From Clostridium beijerinckii (GTDB lineage Bacteria; Bacillota; Clostridia; Clostridiales; Clostridiaceae): a DNA stretch of 64,000 nucleotides. The translations under genes were made by a program, and so were the position numbers. Where the stretch lies: NCBI GenBank assembly GCA_003129525.1, contig CP029329.1, forward strand, positions 1,841,501 to 1,905,500. The letters run 5' to 3'. This document shows positions 28,785 to 39,841 of the stretch, one piece after another (position 1 is the first letter of the stretch; the number at the start of each line of letters is the position of its first letter). The notes beneath the pieces were generated by a model, which had not been told where the DNA came from, searched no databases, and was given only the letters and a program-made list of their open reading frames with translations.

Positions 28785-29534
28785 ATGATTAATCTGTCAA
28801 TTTTTGAAACTAAAGCTGTTATTATAAAGACACAAGATTTTAAAGAAAATGATAAACTAGTTTGGTTTTATACCGAAAAGCTAGGCAAAGTTACAGCTGT
28901 AGTTAGAGGTGCCAAAAAAAGTAAAAGTAAGTTTTTAGCATTGACATTGCCTTTATGTTATGGTGAATATATGTTATATAAAGGCAAAAATTTATACACG
29001 CTCCAAGAAGGAAAGATAATCAACTCATTTCAAGGGCTTTTAAATGACTTATATAAACTTACTTATTCATCATATTTATGTGAACTCATAGATATTGCAT
29101 GTTCTGATAATGAAGTTAATATTGAACTTTTCAAAAATTTAGTTACAACATTATATTTATTAAATACAGATGCAATAAATTATGAATTGCTAATAAGATC
29201 ATTTGAATTAAAATTATTGAGAACTACAGGGTATAATTTAACATTGGATAACTGCAGTATTTGTAGAAAAAAGATATCTTCATCAAATTATATAAGTTTA
29301 TCTTACTATGGAGGAATATGCGATGAATGTCCAAAAGAACATGGAGTATTCATATCAAAAGGTGCATATAATGCTTTGAGATTCTTGAGGAATCTGGATG
29401 TAGATAAGTTATATAGATTAAATTTAAATGATGAGATAAAAGATGAAATAGAAAAGGTGACTACTTTTTTTATATGCAATAATTATGCAAGAAAACCTAA
29501 AAGTTTGGATATGTTAAAATTTATTAAGGAGTGA
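28785..29534 (+). CDS. recO: DNA repair protein RecO
   Basis: RecO loads RecA on SSB-coated DNA with RecR. The product is up to 249 residues. An N-terminal OB fold (ETKAVIIKTQDFKENDKLVWFYTEKLGKV) is followed by a helical domain with a four-cysteine zinc site (CSICRKK...GGICDEC). ATG 28785 touches the GGGG of the ribosome site. CTG 28794, six bases beyond GGGGATG, would give MSIFETKAV and is a serious alternative. Confidence 0.93.
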   Translation: MINLSIFETKAVIIKTQDFKENDKLVWFYTEKLGKVTAVVRGAKKSKSKFLALTLPLCYGEYMLYKGKNLYTLQEGKIINSFQGLLNDLYKLTYSSYLCELIDIACSDNEVNIELFKNLVTTLYLLNTDAINYELLIRSFELKLLRTTGYNLTLDNCSICRKKISSSNYISLSYYGGICDECPKEHGVFISKGAYNALRFLRNLDVDKLYRLNLNDEIKDEIEKVTTFFICNNYARKPKSLDMLKFIKE

Positions 29535-29540
29535 TAATTT

Positions 29541-30173
29541 ATGGAAAAGATAACGTTAGAAAAAGTTGACATGGTACGTGAAAGAACAGGCGTAAGTTAT
29601 GAAAAAGCAAAGGAAGCTTTAGAAGTATGTGAAGGAGATGTATTAGAAGCTTTAATATATATTGAAAAGACTCAAAGCATATTAAATGACAATAATGAAT
29701 TTTCTAAGGAACCGGAAGAAAATAAAACTTCAATCTCCATAGAAGAGTTAAAAGCTTGGTTCAAACAAATGATAGAAAAAGGTAATGTAACAAGAATAAA
29801 GATTAAAAAAGATGATACTGAGTTAATTGATATTCCAGTTAATGCGGGAATTGCAGCTGGTGTAGTAGCTATTATTATTCCATCAATACTAGCAGCAGGA
29901 GTTATTGCAGCAATAGCAACTCAAATCACAATAGAGATAACTAAGGAAGATGGTTCTGTAGAAATAATAAACAAACAAGTTTCTAAAGTTGCAAATGATG
30001 TTAAAAATAAGGCAAATGATTTTGCAGATAAGGTTAAAAATAAAGTTAATGAAATGAAAAAAGATGCTAAGAATGATAGCTCTGATTCAAAACAAAATGT
30101 ATATACTGGTTCTGATACAGTATATAGTTATACTGTTAACTTTGATGAAGAAAAAGAAAATTCAGAAGATTAA
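29541..30173 (+). CDS. UBA-like / DUF4342 protein
   Basis: The product is 210 residues. Residues 1-45 form a UBA/TS-N-like three-helix domain (VDMVRERTGVSYEKAKEALEVCEGDVLEALIYI), the kind that in EF-Ts binds protein or RNA partners. Residues about 75-135 hold a DUF4342-type segment with a hydrophobic, Ala/Ile-rich stretch (AGIAAGVVAIIIPSILAAGVIAA) that may be a membrane helix. The tail is Lys/Asp-rich. It lies 6 bp after recO. The function is unknown. Confidence 0.75.
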   Translation: MEKITLEKVDMVRERTGVSYEKAKEALEVCEGDVLEALIYIEKTQSILNDNNEFSKEPEENKTSISIEELKAWFKQMIEKGNVTRIKIKKDDTELIDIPVNAGIAAGVVAIIIPSILAAGVIAAIATQITIEITKEDGSVEIINKQVSKVANDVKNKANDFADKVKNKVNEMKKDAKNDSSDSKQNVYTGSDTVYSYTVNFDEEKENSED

Positions 30174-30361
30174 TGATATTAAGATCAATATAGAGAAAAA
30201 CAGACATAAAAATATTATAAAAGTATTATACAAGAAATAATTAGTAAATTTATTTGATTTTTCTGAAAATTTAGTCTAGTCAAACAATAATTACATGATA
30301 TAATTAAAGAGTAATAAATATTAGCTAAATATTTCTTGCATTAGTAGAAAGAGGGATAAGA

Positions 30362-31000
30362 TTGAAATTATCACCTAGACAAGAAGAAATAGTGTGCTTA
30401 GTTAAGGAAAATCAACCAATAACAAGTGAAGCACTTGCAGGGAGAATTGGGGTAACAAGAGCAGCACTTAGAGCAGATTTAGCAGTTCTTACAATGATAG
30501 GAACTTTAGCTGCTAGACCTAAAGTTGGATATGTATACTCTGGAAAATCTTCTAGTGGATTAGCCTATGCACATATAAGTAAAATCAAAGTGTCGGAAAT
30601 AATGTCTAAACCAGTGACAGTAAGTGAAGATACAATGGTATATGATGCAATCGTATACCTATTTCTTAATGATGTAGGAACATTATTTATAGAAAACAAT
30701 GGAGTACTTACAGGTGCAGTTTCTAGAAAAGATTTTCTTAAAATTTCAATAGGGGGAACGGATATACATAAAGTTCCGGTTGGCGTAATCATGACTAGAA
30801 TGCCAAATATAATTTGTGCAAATGAAAATGACAATGCTTATGATTTGGCTAAGAAAATTATTGAACATGAAATTGATAGTATTCCAGTCGTTGAGATATT
30901 AAAAAAGATAGAAGGAAAAGACCAAATAAAAATAATTGGTAAGGTCTCAAAGACTAACATAACAAAATTATTTGTTAAACTTGGAGAAAATGAAAATTAA
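30362..31000 (+). CDS. CcpN/YqzB-type HTH-CBS regulator
   Basis: The product is 212 residues. A DeoR-like winged helix (residues 1-60, ALAGRIGVTRAALRADLAVLT) is followed by two CBS domains (about 75-205), which usually sense adenine nucleotides. The architecture is that of CcpN, which in Bacillus represses gluconeogenic genes and is co-oriented with a PPDK-regulatory gene. Here it lies 80 bp before ppdK, a strong hint that it controls pyruvate phosphate dikinase in response to energy state. TTG start at 30362 after AGAGGGAT. Confidence 0.88.
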   Translation: MKLSPRQEEIVCLVKENQPITSEALAGRIGVTRAALRADLAVLTMIGTLAARPKVGYVYSGKSSSGLAYAHISKIKVSEIMSKPVTVSEDTMVYDAIVYLFLNDVGTLFIENNGVLTGAVSRKDFLKISIGGTDIHKVPVGVIMTRMPNIICANENDNAYDLAKKIIEHEIDSIPVVEILKKIEGKDQIKIIGKVSKTNITKLFVKLGENEN

Positions 31001-31080
31001 TTATTAGGGTAACTACGAGACCTTAGGAAGGAATCGATAGTAATATATTGAGAAAATTATAGAAAAGAGGGAATATTGAG

Positions 31081-33708
31081 ATGACAAATAAGTATGTATA
31101 TCTTTTTAATGAAGGAAACACTTCAATGAAAAATCTACTAGGAGGAAAAGGCGCTAATTTAGCAGAAATGACTAATATAGGAATCCCTGTACCATTTGGA
31201 TTTACTGTTACAACAGAAGTTTGTAATAAGTATTATGAAGATGGTAGAAAGATTTCTGATGAGATAATAGGTCAAATTTATGATAGCTTAGCAAAGCTTG
31301 AAGAATCTACTGGTAAAAAATTTGGAGATAATTCTAATCCTTTATTGGTTTCAGTAAGATCTGGTGCAAGAGTTTCGATGCCAGGTATGATGGATACTAT
31401 TTTAAATTTAGGATTAAATGACGTTGCTGTAGAAGCTATGGCAGAATTAACTAACAATCCTAGATTTGCATATGATTCTTATAGAAGATTTATTCAAATG
31501 TTCTCTGATGTTGTTATGAATATAGAAAAAAGATTGTTTGAAAACAAGATAGAAGAACTTAAGGAAAAGAAAAACGTTGAATTCGATACAGATTTAACTG
31601 CTGATGATTTGAAAGAATTAGTTAGTGAGTTTAAAGAACTATATAAAAAAGAAAAAGGCGAAGAATTTCCAAGTGATCCAAAAGTGCAATTGATTGAATC
31701 TATAACAGCTGTATTTAGATCATGGGATAATCCAAGAGCGATAGTATATAGAAGAATGAATGATTATCCTGGAGAATGGGGTACAGCAGTAAATGTACAA
31801 GAAATGGTATTTGGTAATAAGGGAGAAACATCAGGAACAGGAGTTGTATTCTCTAGAAATCCGGCTAATGGGGATAATAAAATATATGGTGAATATTTAA
31901 TGAATGCACAAGGTGAAGACGTTGTTGCAGGAATTAGAACACCACTTCCAATATCAAAATTAAAGGATCAAAATCCTACAATATATAAAGAATTTGAAGA
32001 TATAGTTAATAAATTAGAATCTCATTATAGAGATATGCAAGATATGGAAATAACAATAGAAGAAGGTAAGTTATACTTCTTGCAAACTAGAAATGGTAAA
32101 AGAACAGCTCAAGCAGCTTTAAAGATTGCTGTTGATTTAGTTGAAGAGGGAATGCTTAGTAAAGAAGAAGCAATTTTAAAAGTTGAACCTAAACAATTAG
32201 ATACATTGTTACATCCAGCATTCTATACTGAAGATTTAAAGAAGGCTGAGCCAATCGGTAAGGGGTTACCAGCATCTCCAGGAGCTGCATGCGGTAAGAT
32301 TGCATTTACAGCTAATGAAGCCAAAGATAGAGCTGCTCTTGGCGAAGATGTAGTACTTGTAAGACTTGAAACATCTCCAGAAGATATAGAAGGTATGGTA
32401 GCTGCCAAAGGAATTCTTACAGTAAGAGGAGGCATGACATCTCATGCTGCTGTTGTTGCAAGAGGAATGGGAACTTGCTGTGTAGCTGGATGTGGAACTA
32501 TTAGAGTTGACGAGAAAAAGAGAACTGTAGAAGTTAATGGAAAAGTTTATACAGATGAAGATTTTATCTCAATTGATGGTACTAGTGGTAATGTATATGG
32601 AGAAAAGATAAAGACAGTTACTCCAGAAATTTCAGGGCATTTTGCAATATTTATGGGATGGGCAGATGAAATAAGAAAATTAAAAGTTAGAGCTAATGCA
32701 GATAGTCCAAAAGATGCACAACAAGCAGTTGAATTTGGAGCTGAAGGTGTAGGTCTTTGTAGAACAGAGCATATGTTCTTTGCAGAAGATAGAATTATGG
32801 CTGTAAGACAAATGATTACATCTAAAGATCTAGAACAAAGAAAAGTAGCATTAGAGAAGATATTACCAATGCAAAGAGCAGATTTTATTGGTATCTACGA
32901 AGCGTTAGAAGAAAAACCTGTTACTATAAGATTATTGGATCCACCTTTACATGAATTCTTGCCAACAGCAGAAGCAGATATTAAAGAATTAGCAAAAGAA
33001 ATGGGAATAGCTTTTGATGAATTAAAATCTACAGTTTCAGAGTTACATGAATTCAATCCTATGATGGGTCATAGAGGATGCCGTCTTGCAGTATCTTATC
33101 CAGAAATTGCAGAGATGCAAGCAAGAGCAATTATAGAAGCGGCTATAGAAGTTAAAAAGAATAAAAATTATGATATTGTTCCAGAAATAATGATTCCATT
33201 AGTTGGAGAAATTAAGGAATTAAAATATGTTAAAGATGTTATAGTAAATACTGTAAAAGAAGTTATGGAAGAAAAGGGAGTAACTTTAGAATATAAAGTT
33301 GGTACTATGATTGAAATTCCAAGAGCAGCTTTAACAGCTGATGAAATAGCTAAAGAAGCTGAATTCTTCTCTTTTGGTACAAATGATTTAACTCAAATGA
33401 CATTTGGATTCTCAAGAGATGATGCAGCTAAGTTCTTAGGCTCATACTACGATAAGAAAATATATGAACAAGATCCATTTGGTAAATTAGATCAAACAGG
33501 AGTTGGGTCATTAATCAAGATAGCTGTAGAAAAAGGAAAATCTACAAGACCAGACATCCATCTTGGAATTTGTGGAGAACATGGTGGAGATCCATCATCA
33601 ATTGAATTCTGCCACAATATAGGACTTGACTATGTATCATGTTCACCATTTAGAGTGCCACTTGCAAGACTTGCAGCAGCACAAGCACAAGTAAAAAATA
33701 AAAGATAA
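31081..33708 (+). CDS. ppdK: Pyruvate, phosphate dikinase
   Basis: PPDK interconverts pyruvate, ATP and Pi with PEP, AMP and PPi. In clostridia it works in glycolysis or gluconeogenesis. The product is 875 residues, full length. The N-terminal nucleotide-binding domain starts KYVYLFNEGN and GGKGANLAEMTN. The swivelling phosphohistidine domain has GGMTSHAAVVARGMG. The C-terminal TIM barrel has the PEP-site segments FGTNDLTQMTFGFSRDD and GICGEHGGDP. No PPDK regulatory protein gene is adjacent; the CcpN-like gene upstream is the likely regulator. Confidence 0.98.
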   Translation: MTNKYVYLFNEGNTSMKNLLGGKGANLAEMTNIGIPVPFGFTVTTEVCNKYYEDGRKISDEIIGQIYDSLAKLEESTGKKFGDNSNPLLVSVRSGARVSMPGMMDTILNLGLNDVAVEAMAELTNNPRFAYDSYRRFIQMFSDVVMNIEKRLFENKIEELKEKKNVEFDTDLTADDLKELVSEFKELYKKEKGEEFPSDPKVQLIESITAVFRSWDNPRAIVYRRMNDYPGEWGTAVNVQEMVFGNKGETSGTGVVFSRNPANGDNKIYGEYLMNAQGEDVVAGIRTPLPISKLKDQNPTIYKEFEDIVNKLESHYRDMQDMEITIEEGKLYFLQTRNGKRTAQAALKIAVDLVEEGMLSKEEAILKVEPKQLDTLLHPAFYTEDLKKAEPIGKGLPASPGAACGKIAFTANEAKDRAALGEDVVLVRLETSPEDIEGMVAAKGILTVRGGMTSHAAVVARGMGTCCVAGCGTIRVDEKKRTVEVNGKVYTDEDFISIDGTSGNVYGEKIKTVTPEISGHFAIFMGWADEIRKLKVRANADSPKDAQQAVEFGAEGVGLCRTEHMFFAEDRIMAVRQMITSKDLEQRKVALEKILPMQRADFIGIYEALEEKPVTIRLLDPPLHEFLPTAEADIKELAKEMGIAFDELKSTVSELHEFNPMMGHRGCRLAVSYPEIAEMQARAIIEAAIEVKKNKNYDIVPEIMIPLVGEIKELKYVKDVIVNTVKEVMEEKGVTLEYKVGTMIEIPRAALTADEIAKEAEFFSFGTNDLTQMTFGFSRDDAAKFLGSYYDKKIYEQDPFGKLDQTGVGSLIKIAVEKGKSTRPDIHLGICGEHGGDPSSIEFCHNIGLDYVSCSPFRVPLARLAAAQAQVKNKR

Positions 33709-33792
33709 ATCTAAAAAATAAAGAAATAGTATAGGAGTAGTCCATTAACTTGATAAAATAAGAGTTTCAGGCTGTTAATACTATAAAAAATA

Positions 33793-33845
33793 TAGGATAT
33801 TGGAACTTAAAATTAAGTTCCAATATCCTTATTTTTATATAAGAA
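33793..33845 (+). terminator. Terminator after ppdK
   Basis: Stem AGGATATTGGAACTT/AAGTTCCAATATCCT with a 6-nt loop, followed by TATTTTTATAT. Confidence 0.9.
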
Positions 33846-33993
33846 TTACATGATGAACAATATTATTTTTTTATAAAAAGTAGAATAAAATGAAGATGGG
33901 ATGTGGAAAATAGAAGCATATTCAACTATATTCTGTTTTAGATACATTTGCATCTAGATAATTTTATATTTTTGATATAGACAAGGAGGATTT

Positions 33994-35232
33994 ATGAAAG
34001 ATACAAAAAAATTTATTAAAGTATATGGCGATTTTAAGATGCGAAAACTAACAGAAGATGATTTAGAGCAATTTAATGGTCTTTTACGCTATGCTTTTCA
34101 AATAACAATGGAAGATCTTTTGCATACCGGCTGGACAGAAGATAAAATTATGCATGCAAAAATGCCTATTCTTCAAAATGCATATGTCCTTGGTTGGTTT
34201 TACCACGACAAACTAGCTTCAATGATTGTAGTATACTCCATGAAAGTGAATATTCATGATAACATTTGTAATATGGGGGGAATTACAGGAGTTGCTACCT
34301 ATCCTGAATATACAGGCAAAGGATTAATTAAATCACTGATTAAACAAGTTATTATGCATATGCATGAAGAAGGACAATCTATTTCTTTTTTATACCCTTA
34401 TTCAATTCCTCTTTATAGAAAACATGGCTGGGAAATTATTTCTGATAAAATCACTTTTACAATAAAAGATTCTCAGCTTCCAAAAAAAAGGCCGGTAGAA
34501 GGAATGATGGAGCGTGTAGATTTGGATTGTGAGGATATTTCTAATGTACATGATTATTTCTCTATGCAGCGTCATGGAGCTATGATTCGTGATGAACTGG
34601 CTTGGGATGAATATTGGCGTTGGGATAATGATAATATTATTGCTTCAATTTATTATAGTAAAAATCATAAACCTCTTGGCTATTTAGTTTATTATATTAA
34701 GAATGATACATTTTATATTAAGGAAATGGTTTATTTAAATACTGAAGCACATCATGGAATTTGGAATTACATAAGTGCACATTATTCTATGGTAAACGAA
34801 GTAAAAGGGAATAATTATTCTGGAGAACCAATGGCTTTTTTATTTGAAGATAGTGAAATGGTTGAGAACATTGAGCCATATTTCATGGCAAGGATTATAA
34901 ATGTACAAGAATTTATTTTAAAATATCCCTTTTTAGCCATATCACAAAAACTAAAACTTAATTTAAAAATAAATGATTCTATCGCTCCATGGAATAATGG
35001 AGTTTTCAACGTTTACTGGGATGGTGAAGAAACAGTTTGTAAAAAAACTGATGATATTCATGCTGCTAATTTGATAGAAATGGATATTCAGACATTAACA
35101 ACTATGCTCATGGGATATAAGCGTCCTACATTTTTATATGAGTGTGGAAGAATACAGACAGAATATTATATGCTGCGAATTATGGAACAGTTGATACCAG
35201 TAGAAAAACCTTATTTTTCAGATTATTTCTAA
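33994..35232 (+). CDS. Eis-like GNAT acetyltransferase
   Basis: The product is 412 residues with the architecture of the Eis/EF1021 family: an N-terminal GNAT domain with the acetyl-CoA segment GVATYPEYTGKGLIKSL (about 105-120) and SFLYPYSIPLYRKHGWE, a second GNAT-like domain and a C-terminal SCP2-like domain. Family members acetylate amines, including aminoglycosides in mycobacteria. The natural substrate here is unknown. AAGGAGG precedes ATG 33994. The gene stands alone and converges on the CotS-like gene. Confidence 0.85.
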   Translation: MKDTKKFIKVYGDFKMRKLTEDDLEQFNGLLRYAFQITMEDLLHTGWTEDKIMHAKMPILQNAYVLGWFYHDKLASMIVVYSMKVNIHDNICNMGGITGVATYPEYTGKGLIKSLIKQVIMHMHEEGQSISFLYPYSIPLYRKHGWEIISDKITFTIKDSQLPKKRPVEGMMERVDLDCEDISNVHDYFSMQRHGAMIRDELAWDEYWRWDNDNIIASIYYSKNHKPLGYLVYYIKNDTFYIKEMVYLNTEAHHGIWNYISAHYSMVNEVKGNNYSGEPMAFLFEDSEMVENIEPYFMARIINVQEFILKYPFLAISQKLKLNLKINDSIAPWNNGVFNVYWDGEETVCKKTDDIHAANLIEMDIQTLTTMLMGYKRPTFLYECGRIQTEYYMLRIMEQLIPVEKPYFSDYF

Positions 35233-35314
35233 TTTAATAGAACATTTGAATATTCAAAAACATTCATTAATGCTTGCAGGAATATTAAAAAATTTAGTTT
35301 ATTACTAACAAAAT

Positions 35315-35386
35315 GAAATGGAAGGCATACATTTGTTCCAACAAAATCTTCAATAATTAGAATAAATGTATGACCTTTCTTTCAGT
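35315..35386. terminator. Bidirectional terminator
   Basis: Arms GAAATGGAAGGCATACATTT and AAATGTATGACCTTTCTTTC pair with one bulge around a 29-nt loop. It separates the converging acetyltransferase and CotS-like genes. Confidence 0.65.
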
Positions 35387-35409
35387 AGTTTATGAATATA
35401 ATTCTAGGT

Positions 35410-36477
35410 TTAAAGCAAAATTGTGTTGAATTCTTTTTGTACCTCATCTATTATCCTTAATGCAAAATCATATTGAAGGTCTGTTTTTGCGGTTGCATTT
35501 GATAGTAAAGTTAAAAAGGCAGATTTATTACACTTGTTAATATTTTTATAATAATCTCTTGATATTTTCCAGTATTTTTGTGGAAAACAAATATATGAAA
35601 TCAAATATTTTAAATCTGATTCTGTTAAAGGGGAATATTCATTATAAGTTTTTAATACAGATAAGGCTAAGTCAATATTCCATTTGGTGTTTTCGCGCTT
35701 AAGTAATCTACGCATAAAATATGCTAAGTCTTTTGCACAATAATCTACCTTGCATTTATCAAAGTCTATTATCCAAGGATCTAAATCAGATGGAAAAATT
35801 AAATTTTTATTTACATAATCACCATGGCATAAAGATTTACTCAAATTATTATTATCAATTTTATTTGACATATTTAAAGAAATTTTAGCAAGACGTAAAT
35901 TCATATCAAAGGTTGAAATAAATTGTCTTGAAAATGTATCTTTATACTTAAAGGCTTCATTTGATGTTTGAAGTAAATCTTGAAAATGTTTTAAAATTGA
36001 TATGTAATAATCATCAAATCCTTCTTTTAATGAACTACCTAAAATAGGCTGAAAGTCACGAGAAATAGAGTGGACTGTAGAAAGCTTTTTTACGGAAAGT
36101 ATGACATGATTAATATTATCAAAATTACATTTCTCTCCTTCAATCCAAGGTGTTAGTATAAAAAGCATGTTTTGATAAGATACAAATCTATTATTATCAA
36201 TAGTAGGTAAAAGTTTTGGTACTCTGATATTATTTCTATATAGCCATTCAATTGCTGAATATACATATAGTAAATCTTTTGTATTATAATAAACTTTTTT
36301 CAAACAATAACTTTTTTCTTTAAAATCTATTCTATATACTGCTCTTTGTTTATCTGTATCTTTAAATTTAATAATTGAAATTCGTGAGTTTTGTAAATTA
36401 TAGTGAGTCAAAACATTTTGCTTTATGATTTCAGGGGAAAGATTACATTCTTGTAAAGATAAAACTTCATTGCTCAT
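35410..36477 (-). CDS. CotS-family spore coat protein (kinase fold)
   Basis: The product is 355 residues with the APH/choline-kinase fold used by CotS-type spore coat proteins. The motifs are SLCHGDYVNKNLIF (Brenner-like catalytic loop, His-Gly-Asp) near residue 217 and WIIDFDKC (metal-binding Asp) near 235. The catalytic residues look intact, unlike in some coat proteins, so it may be a real kinase. AAGGAG precedes the ATG on the - strand. It is a monocistronic gene, probably expressed late in the mother cell. Confidence 0.82.
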   Translation of the reverse strand: MSNEVLSLQECNLSPEIIKQNVLTHYNLQNSRISIIKFKDTDKQRAVYRIDFKEKSYCLKKVYYNTKDLLYVYSAIEWLYRNNIRVPKLLPTIDNNRFVSYQNMLFILTPWIEGEKCNFDNINHVILSVKKLSTVHSISRDFQPILGSSLKEGFDDYYISILKHFQDLLQTSNEAFKYKDTFSRQFISTFDMNLRLAKISLNMSNKIDNNNLSKSLCHGDYVNKNLIFPSDLDPWIIDFDKCKVDYCAKDLAYFMRRLLKRENTKWNIDLALSVLKTYNEYSPLTESDLKYLISYICFPQKYWKISRDYYKNINKCNKSAFLTLLSNATAKTDLQYDFALRIIDEVQKEFNTILL

Positions 36478-36716
36478 AAATACACTCCTTAATAAGGTGA
36501 TTATTGTTTACATAGAGATTTAATACTTTAGATAAAAATCTTTATTATTAAATAATATTAAAGTTATTTTAGTAATATACTTAAAGAATTTTATAAAAAT
36601 ATAAAAAATTATATGTAAACGATAGTATTTTTTTATTATTTGCAAATAATAAATATGGTCGATAAATAGAGGAATATAATGATAAATATAGAATACATAA
36701 AAAGAGGTGATAATAT

Positions 36717-37742
36717 ATGAATGTGAGGGAAAAAATTCAGAGTTTTGAAAGCTTGACATTAATTAAAGAAGCGGCTTTTTCAAAAAAATCTTTAGGAAGA
36801 AAAATTAAAGAAGAAGAAGACGATATTAGAACTTCTTATATGCTTGATAGAGATAGAATTATTCAAAGCAAATCATTTAGACGCCTTAAGCATAAAACAC
36901 AAGTATATATAAAAACTTTTGGGGATCACTATAGAACTAGATTAACTCATACATTAGAAGTGTCACAAGTCGCAAGAACTATTGGTGTTGGAATTGGATT
37001 AAATGAAAATTTGATTGAAGCAATAGCATTGGGCCATGATTTAGGCCATGTTGCATTTGCACATAATGGGGAAGAGGTATTAAATGAGTATTTAAAAGGT
37101 GGATTTCGCCATAATGAACAGAGCGTAAGAGTAGTTACCAAACTTGAAAATGATGGGAATGGACTCAATTTAACAGAAGAAGTAATTAATGGAATATTGA
37201 ATCATAGTGGTCTTGGAACAACAAAAGATATTATTACTTTAGAAGGAATTGTAGTTAAATTTAGTGATAAAATGGCATATTTAAATCATGATATAGATGA
37301 TTCTATAAGAGCAGGTCTGCTAAGTGAGGAACAATTACCTAAAAACATTGTTAAAGTTTTAGGAGATAATACTACTCAAAGACTAGATACTTTAATTAAA
37401 GATTTTGTGAAAACTTCAAATGATAATATTAATAATGGAATAAAAAAAGTTGGATTAAGTAAAGAAATTAATGCAGCAATGATAGAACTTAGACAATTTA
37501 TGTTTAAAAATATATATTTAGGAGATACATTAAAGGTCGAGAGAAATAAAGCAAAATTTATATTACAACACTTAATTGAATATTTTGAAGAAAATCCAGA
37601 ACAAATGCCTCAAATTTATTTAATAATAGCTAAAAATGAAAGTCTACAAAGAGCAGTAGCAGATTATATTGCGGGCATGAGTGATGATTATTGTTTATTA
37701 TTGTTTAATAAAATATTTGTTCCCAAAGTGGTAATAGATTAA
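36717..37742 (+). CDS. dgt: dGTP triphosphohydrolase-like HD protein
   Basis: The product is 341 residues of the Dgt family, which splits dNTPs to nucleoside and triphosphate. The HD metal residues are in [23 protein letters not shown] and a later [14 protein letters not shown]. The N terminus has [14 protein letters not shown], typical of the family. It precedes dnaG, a common clostridial order. AGAGGTG precedes ATG 36717. Confidence 0.92.
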   Translation: MNVREKIQSFESLTLIKEAAFSKKSLGRKIKEEEDDIRTSYMLDRDRIIQSKSFRRLKHKTQVYIKTFGDHYRTRLTHTLEVSQVARTIGVGIGLNENLIEAIALGHDLGHVAFAHNGEEVLNEYLKGGFRHNEQSVRVVTKLENDGNGLNLTEEVINGILNHSGLGTTKDIITLEGIVVKFSDKMAYLNHDIDDSIRAGLLSEEQLPKNIVKVLGDNTTQRLDTLIKDFVKTSNDNINNGIKKVGLSKEINAAMIELRQFMFKNIYLGDTLKVERNKAKFILQHLIEYFEENPEQMPQIYLIIAKNESLQRAVADYIAGMSDDYCLLLFNKIFVPKVVID

Positions 37743-37810
37743 TATTTTTCAATTAAGAACTCATATTATGTCTGGAGGTCTTAAACAAAGATGGTTTAAA
37801 ACCATAAAGA

Positions 37811-37876
37811 AGAGTTTAAAATAAAAAAAGGAATTTTAAAATAAAAAAGAGGATTTTAAAATAAAGAAAAGAATTA
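37811..37876 (+). repeat. Three imperfect 21-bp tandem repeats
   Basis: Units of the form TTTTAAAATAAAAAAGAGGA repeat three times in the dgt-dnaG spacer. They are AT-rich slippage-type repeats with no coding capacity. Confidence 0.6.
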
Positions 37877-38030
37877 TTAAATAATAGTGCTATTCAACTA
37901 GATATTATTTCAAAATGAGCTGAAGCTTCAATTAAAATAAAAATTATTATAATAATTAGAAGGGAAAACTCGTTAGTGTGTCGAATAATATATAATTGTT
38001 GAAAAAAAGCAGTAGGGAGGAGATGTCTCC

Positions 38031-39812
38031 TTGCAGATACCAGAAGAAATAATAGAAAAAATAAAAGAACAAAATGACATTGTTGATATTATTTCAGAAG
38101 ATGTAAGGCTAAAGAAATCGGGAAAAAATTATATGGGGTTATGTCCATTTCATAATGATAAATCCCCATCATTTAGTGTTTCTAGTGAAAAGCAAATATA
38201 TAAATGCTTTTCGTGTGGTGAAGCAGGAAATGTACTTACATTTGTTATGAAATATAAAAAACTTACTTTTCTAGAGGCTTCAAAATATTTAGCAGATAAA
38301 GCAAATATTATTTTACAAATAGAAGGGCAGGAAAATGATAAGGTTTCTAGAAAAAAGGAGAGTTTATACAACATAAATGTAGAAGCTGCTAGATATTATT
38401 TTGCAAATCTACAAAATAATAAAATGGCAAAAGAGTATTTTCTAAAAAGAGGAATAAAAGAAGAAACTATAAAACGATTTGGACTAGGTTATTCGCATGA
38501 TAATTGGCATGGAGTAATAAATGGTTTAAGATCAAAGGGGTATAAGGATGATTTACTAATTGAAGCTGGGTTAATTTCTAAAAATGAAAAGACTGGGAAT
38601 ACATATGACAGATTTAGAAATAGAGTAATGTTTCCTGTGTTTAATGTAAAAGGTAAAGTTATTGGATTTGGAGGTAGGGTTTTAGATGATTCAAAGCCAA
38701 AATATTTAAATTCACCAGAGACAATGATTTTTCAAAAGGGAACTAATCTTTATGGATTAAATTTTGCAATTAAGAATAAGCTGCAAGAGGATTACGTTAT
38801 TATAGTGGAAGGATACATGGATTTAATAGCACTTCATCAATATGGTATAACGAATACTGTAGCATCACTTGGAACTGCACTTACTGTAAATCAAGCAAGA
38901 CTTCTCAAGAGGTATGTAAATAAAGTTATAATTTCTTATGACGCCGATTTGGCAGGACAGACTGCTACACTAAGAGGACTTGAAATTTTAAGGAATGCCG
39001 GATTTGATGTAAAAGTATTAACAGTACCAGAGGGCAAAGATCCAGATGAATTCGTGAGAAACAATGGAAGAGATGCATTTTTAAGGTTAGCAAAAGAATC
39101 ACTGCCTCTAATTGAATATAGAATTAAAAGAGCAGCCCAAGGCATAAATTTAAAAAATGGAAATGAATTAATAACATATGGGGAGAAATTCGCGGAAATT
39201 TTGGCAGAGTTAAATCCTATAGAAAAAGATGTATATATAAAGAAGATTTCAGAAGAAACATCAATTAAAGAGCAGGCATTATATGACTTACTATCACAAG
39301 TAATAGCAAAAAAACAAAAAGAGGAAAATTTTATAAATAAAAAAGAAGATTTTGGAACAAAATTATATGTAGAACCAGGATACTTAAAAGCGGAGAGAGC
39401 ATTAATTAAATTGATGTTTAAAGATGAATTTTATCATAATCTAAAAAGTGTTATAAAACAAGGAGATTTTGTAATAGAATCACACAATAAAATTTATTCA
39501 TTAATATTACAAGGAAAAAATGTTGATACTATCAATATAATATCTTATGTAGAAAGCAGATGTGATGATATAGAAAGTTCTAAAGAATTGACCAAAATAA
39601 AAGAACATGAAATTTTAGCTTTCGCAGATAACGATAGGTTAATCAAGGACTATCTAAACGAAGTCAAAAGCTTTAAATTGAAATTACAAATTGAAGATTT
39701 AAAGAAAAAACAAAATAGATTTGAAAAGAATGGGGAAATTGAAGAATCTATAAGAATTGCTATGGAGCTTAATAAATTATCAAAAGCACTTAAAAAGGGA
39801 GAGAGAGGTTAA
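38031..39812 (+). CDS. dnaG: DNA primase
   Basis: DnaG makes RNA primers for replication. The product is 593 residues from TTG 38031 behind GGGAGGAGA. The N-terminal zinc site is C38-x2-H41 and C59-x2-C62. The TOPRIM domain has [14 protein letters not shown] and [10 protein letters not shown]. The C-terminal helicase-interacting region is Lys/Glu-rich. It sits 29 bp before rpoD, the classic macromolecular-synthesis pair. Confidence 0.98.
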   Translation: MQIPEEIIEKIKEQNDIVDIISEDVRLKKSGKNYMGLCPFHNDKSPSFSVSSEKQIYKCFSCGEAGNVLTFVMKYKKLTFLEASKYLADKANIILQIEGQENDKVSRKKESLYNINVEAARYYFANLQNNKMAKEYFLKRGIKEETIKRFGLGYSHDNWHGVINGLRSKGYKDDLLIEAGLISKNEKTGNTYDRFRNRVMFPVFNVKGKVIGFGGRVLDDSKPKYLNSPETMIFQKGTNLYGLNFAIKNKLQEDYVIIVEGYMDLIALHQYGITNTVASLGTALTVNQARLLKRYVNKVIISYDADLAGQTATLRGLEILRNAGFDVKVLTVPEGKDPDEFVRNNGRDAFLRLAKESLPLIEYRIKRAAQGINLKNGNELITYGEKFAEILAELNPIEKDVYIKKISEETSIKEQALYDLLSQVIAKKQKEENFINKKEDFGTKLYVEPGYLKAERALIKLMFKDEFYHNLKSVIKQGDFVIESHNKIYSLILQGKNVDTINIISYVESRCDDIESSKELTKIKEHEILAFADNDRLIKDYLNEVKSFKLKLQIEDLKKKQNRFEKNGEIEESIRIAMELNKLSKALKKGERG

Positions 39813-39841
39813 AGGTTATGACGGAAGGAGGCAATAATAAT

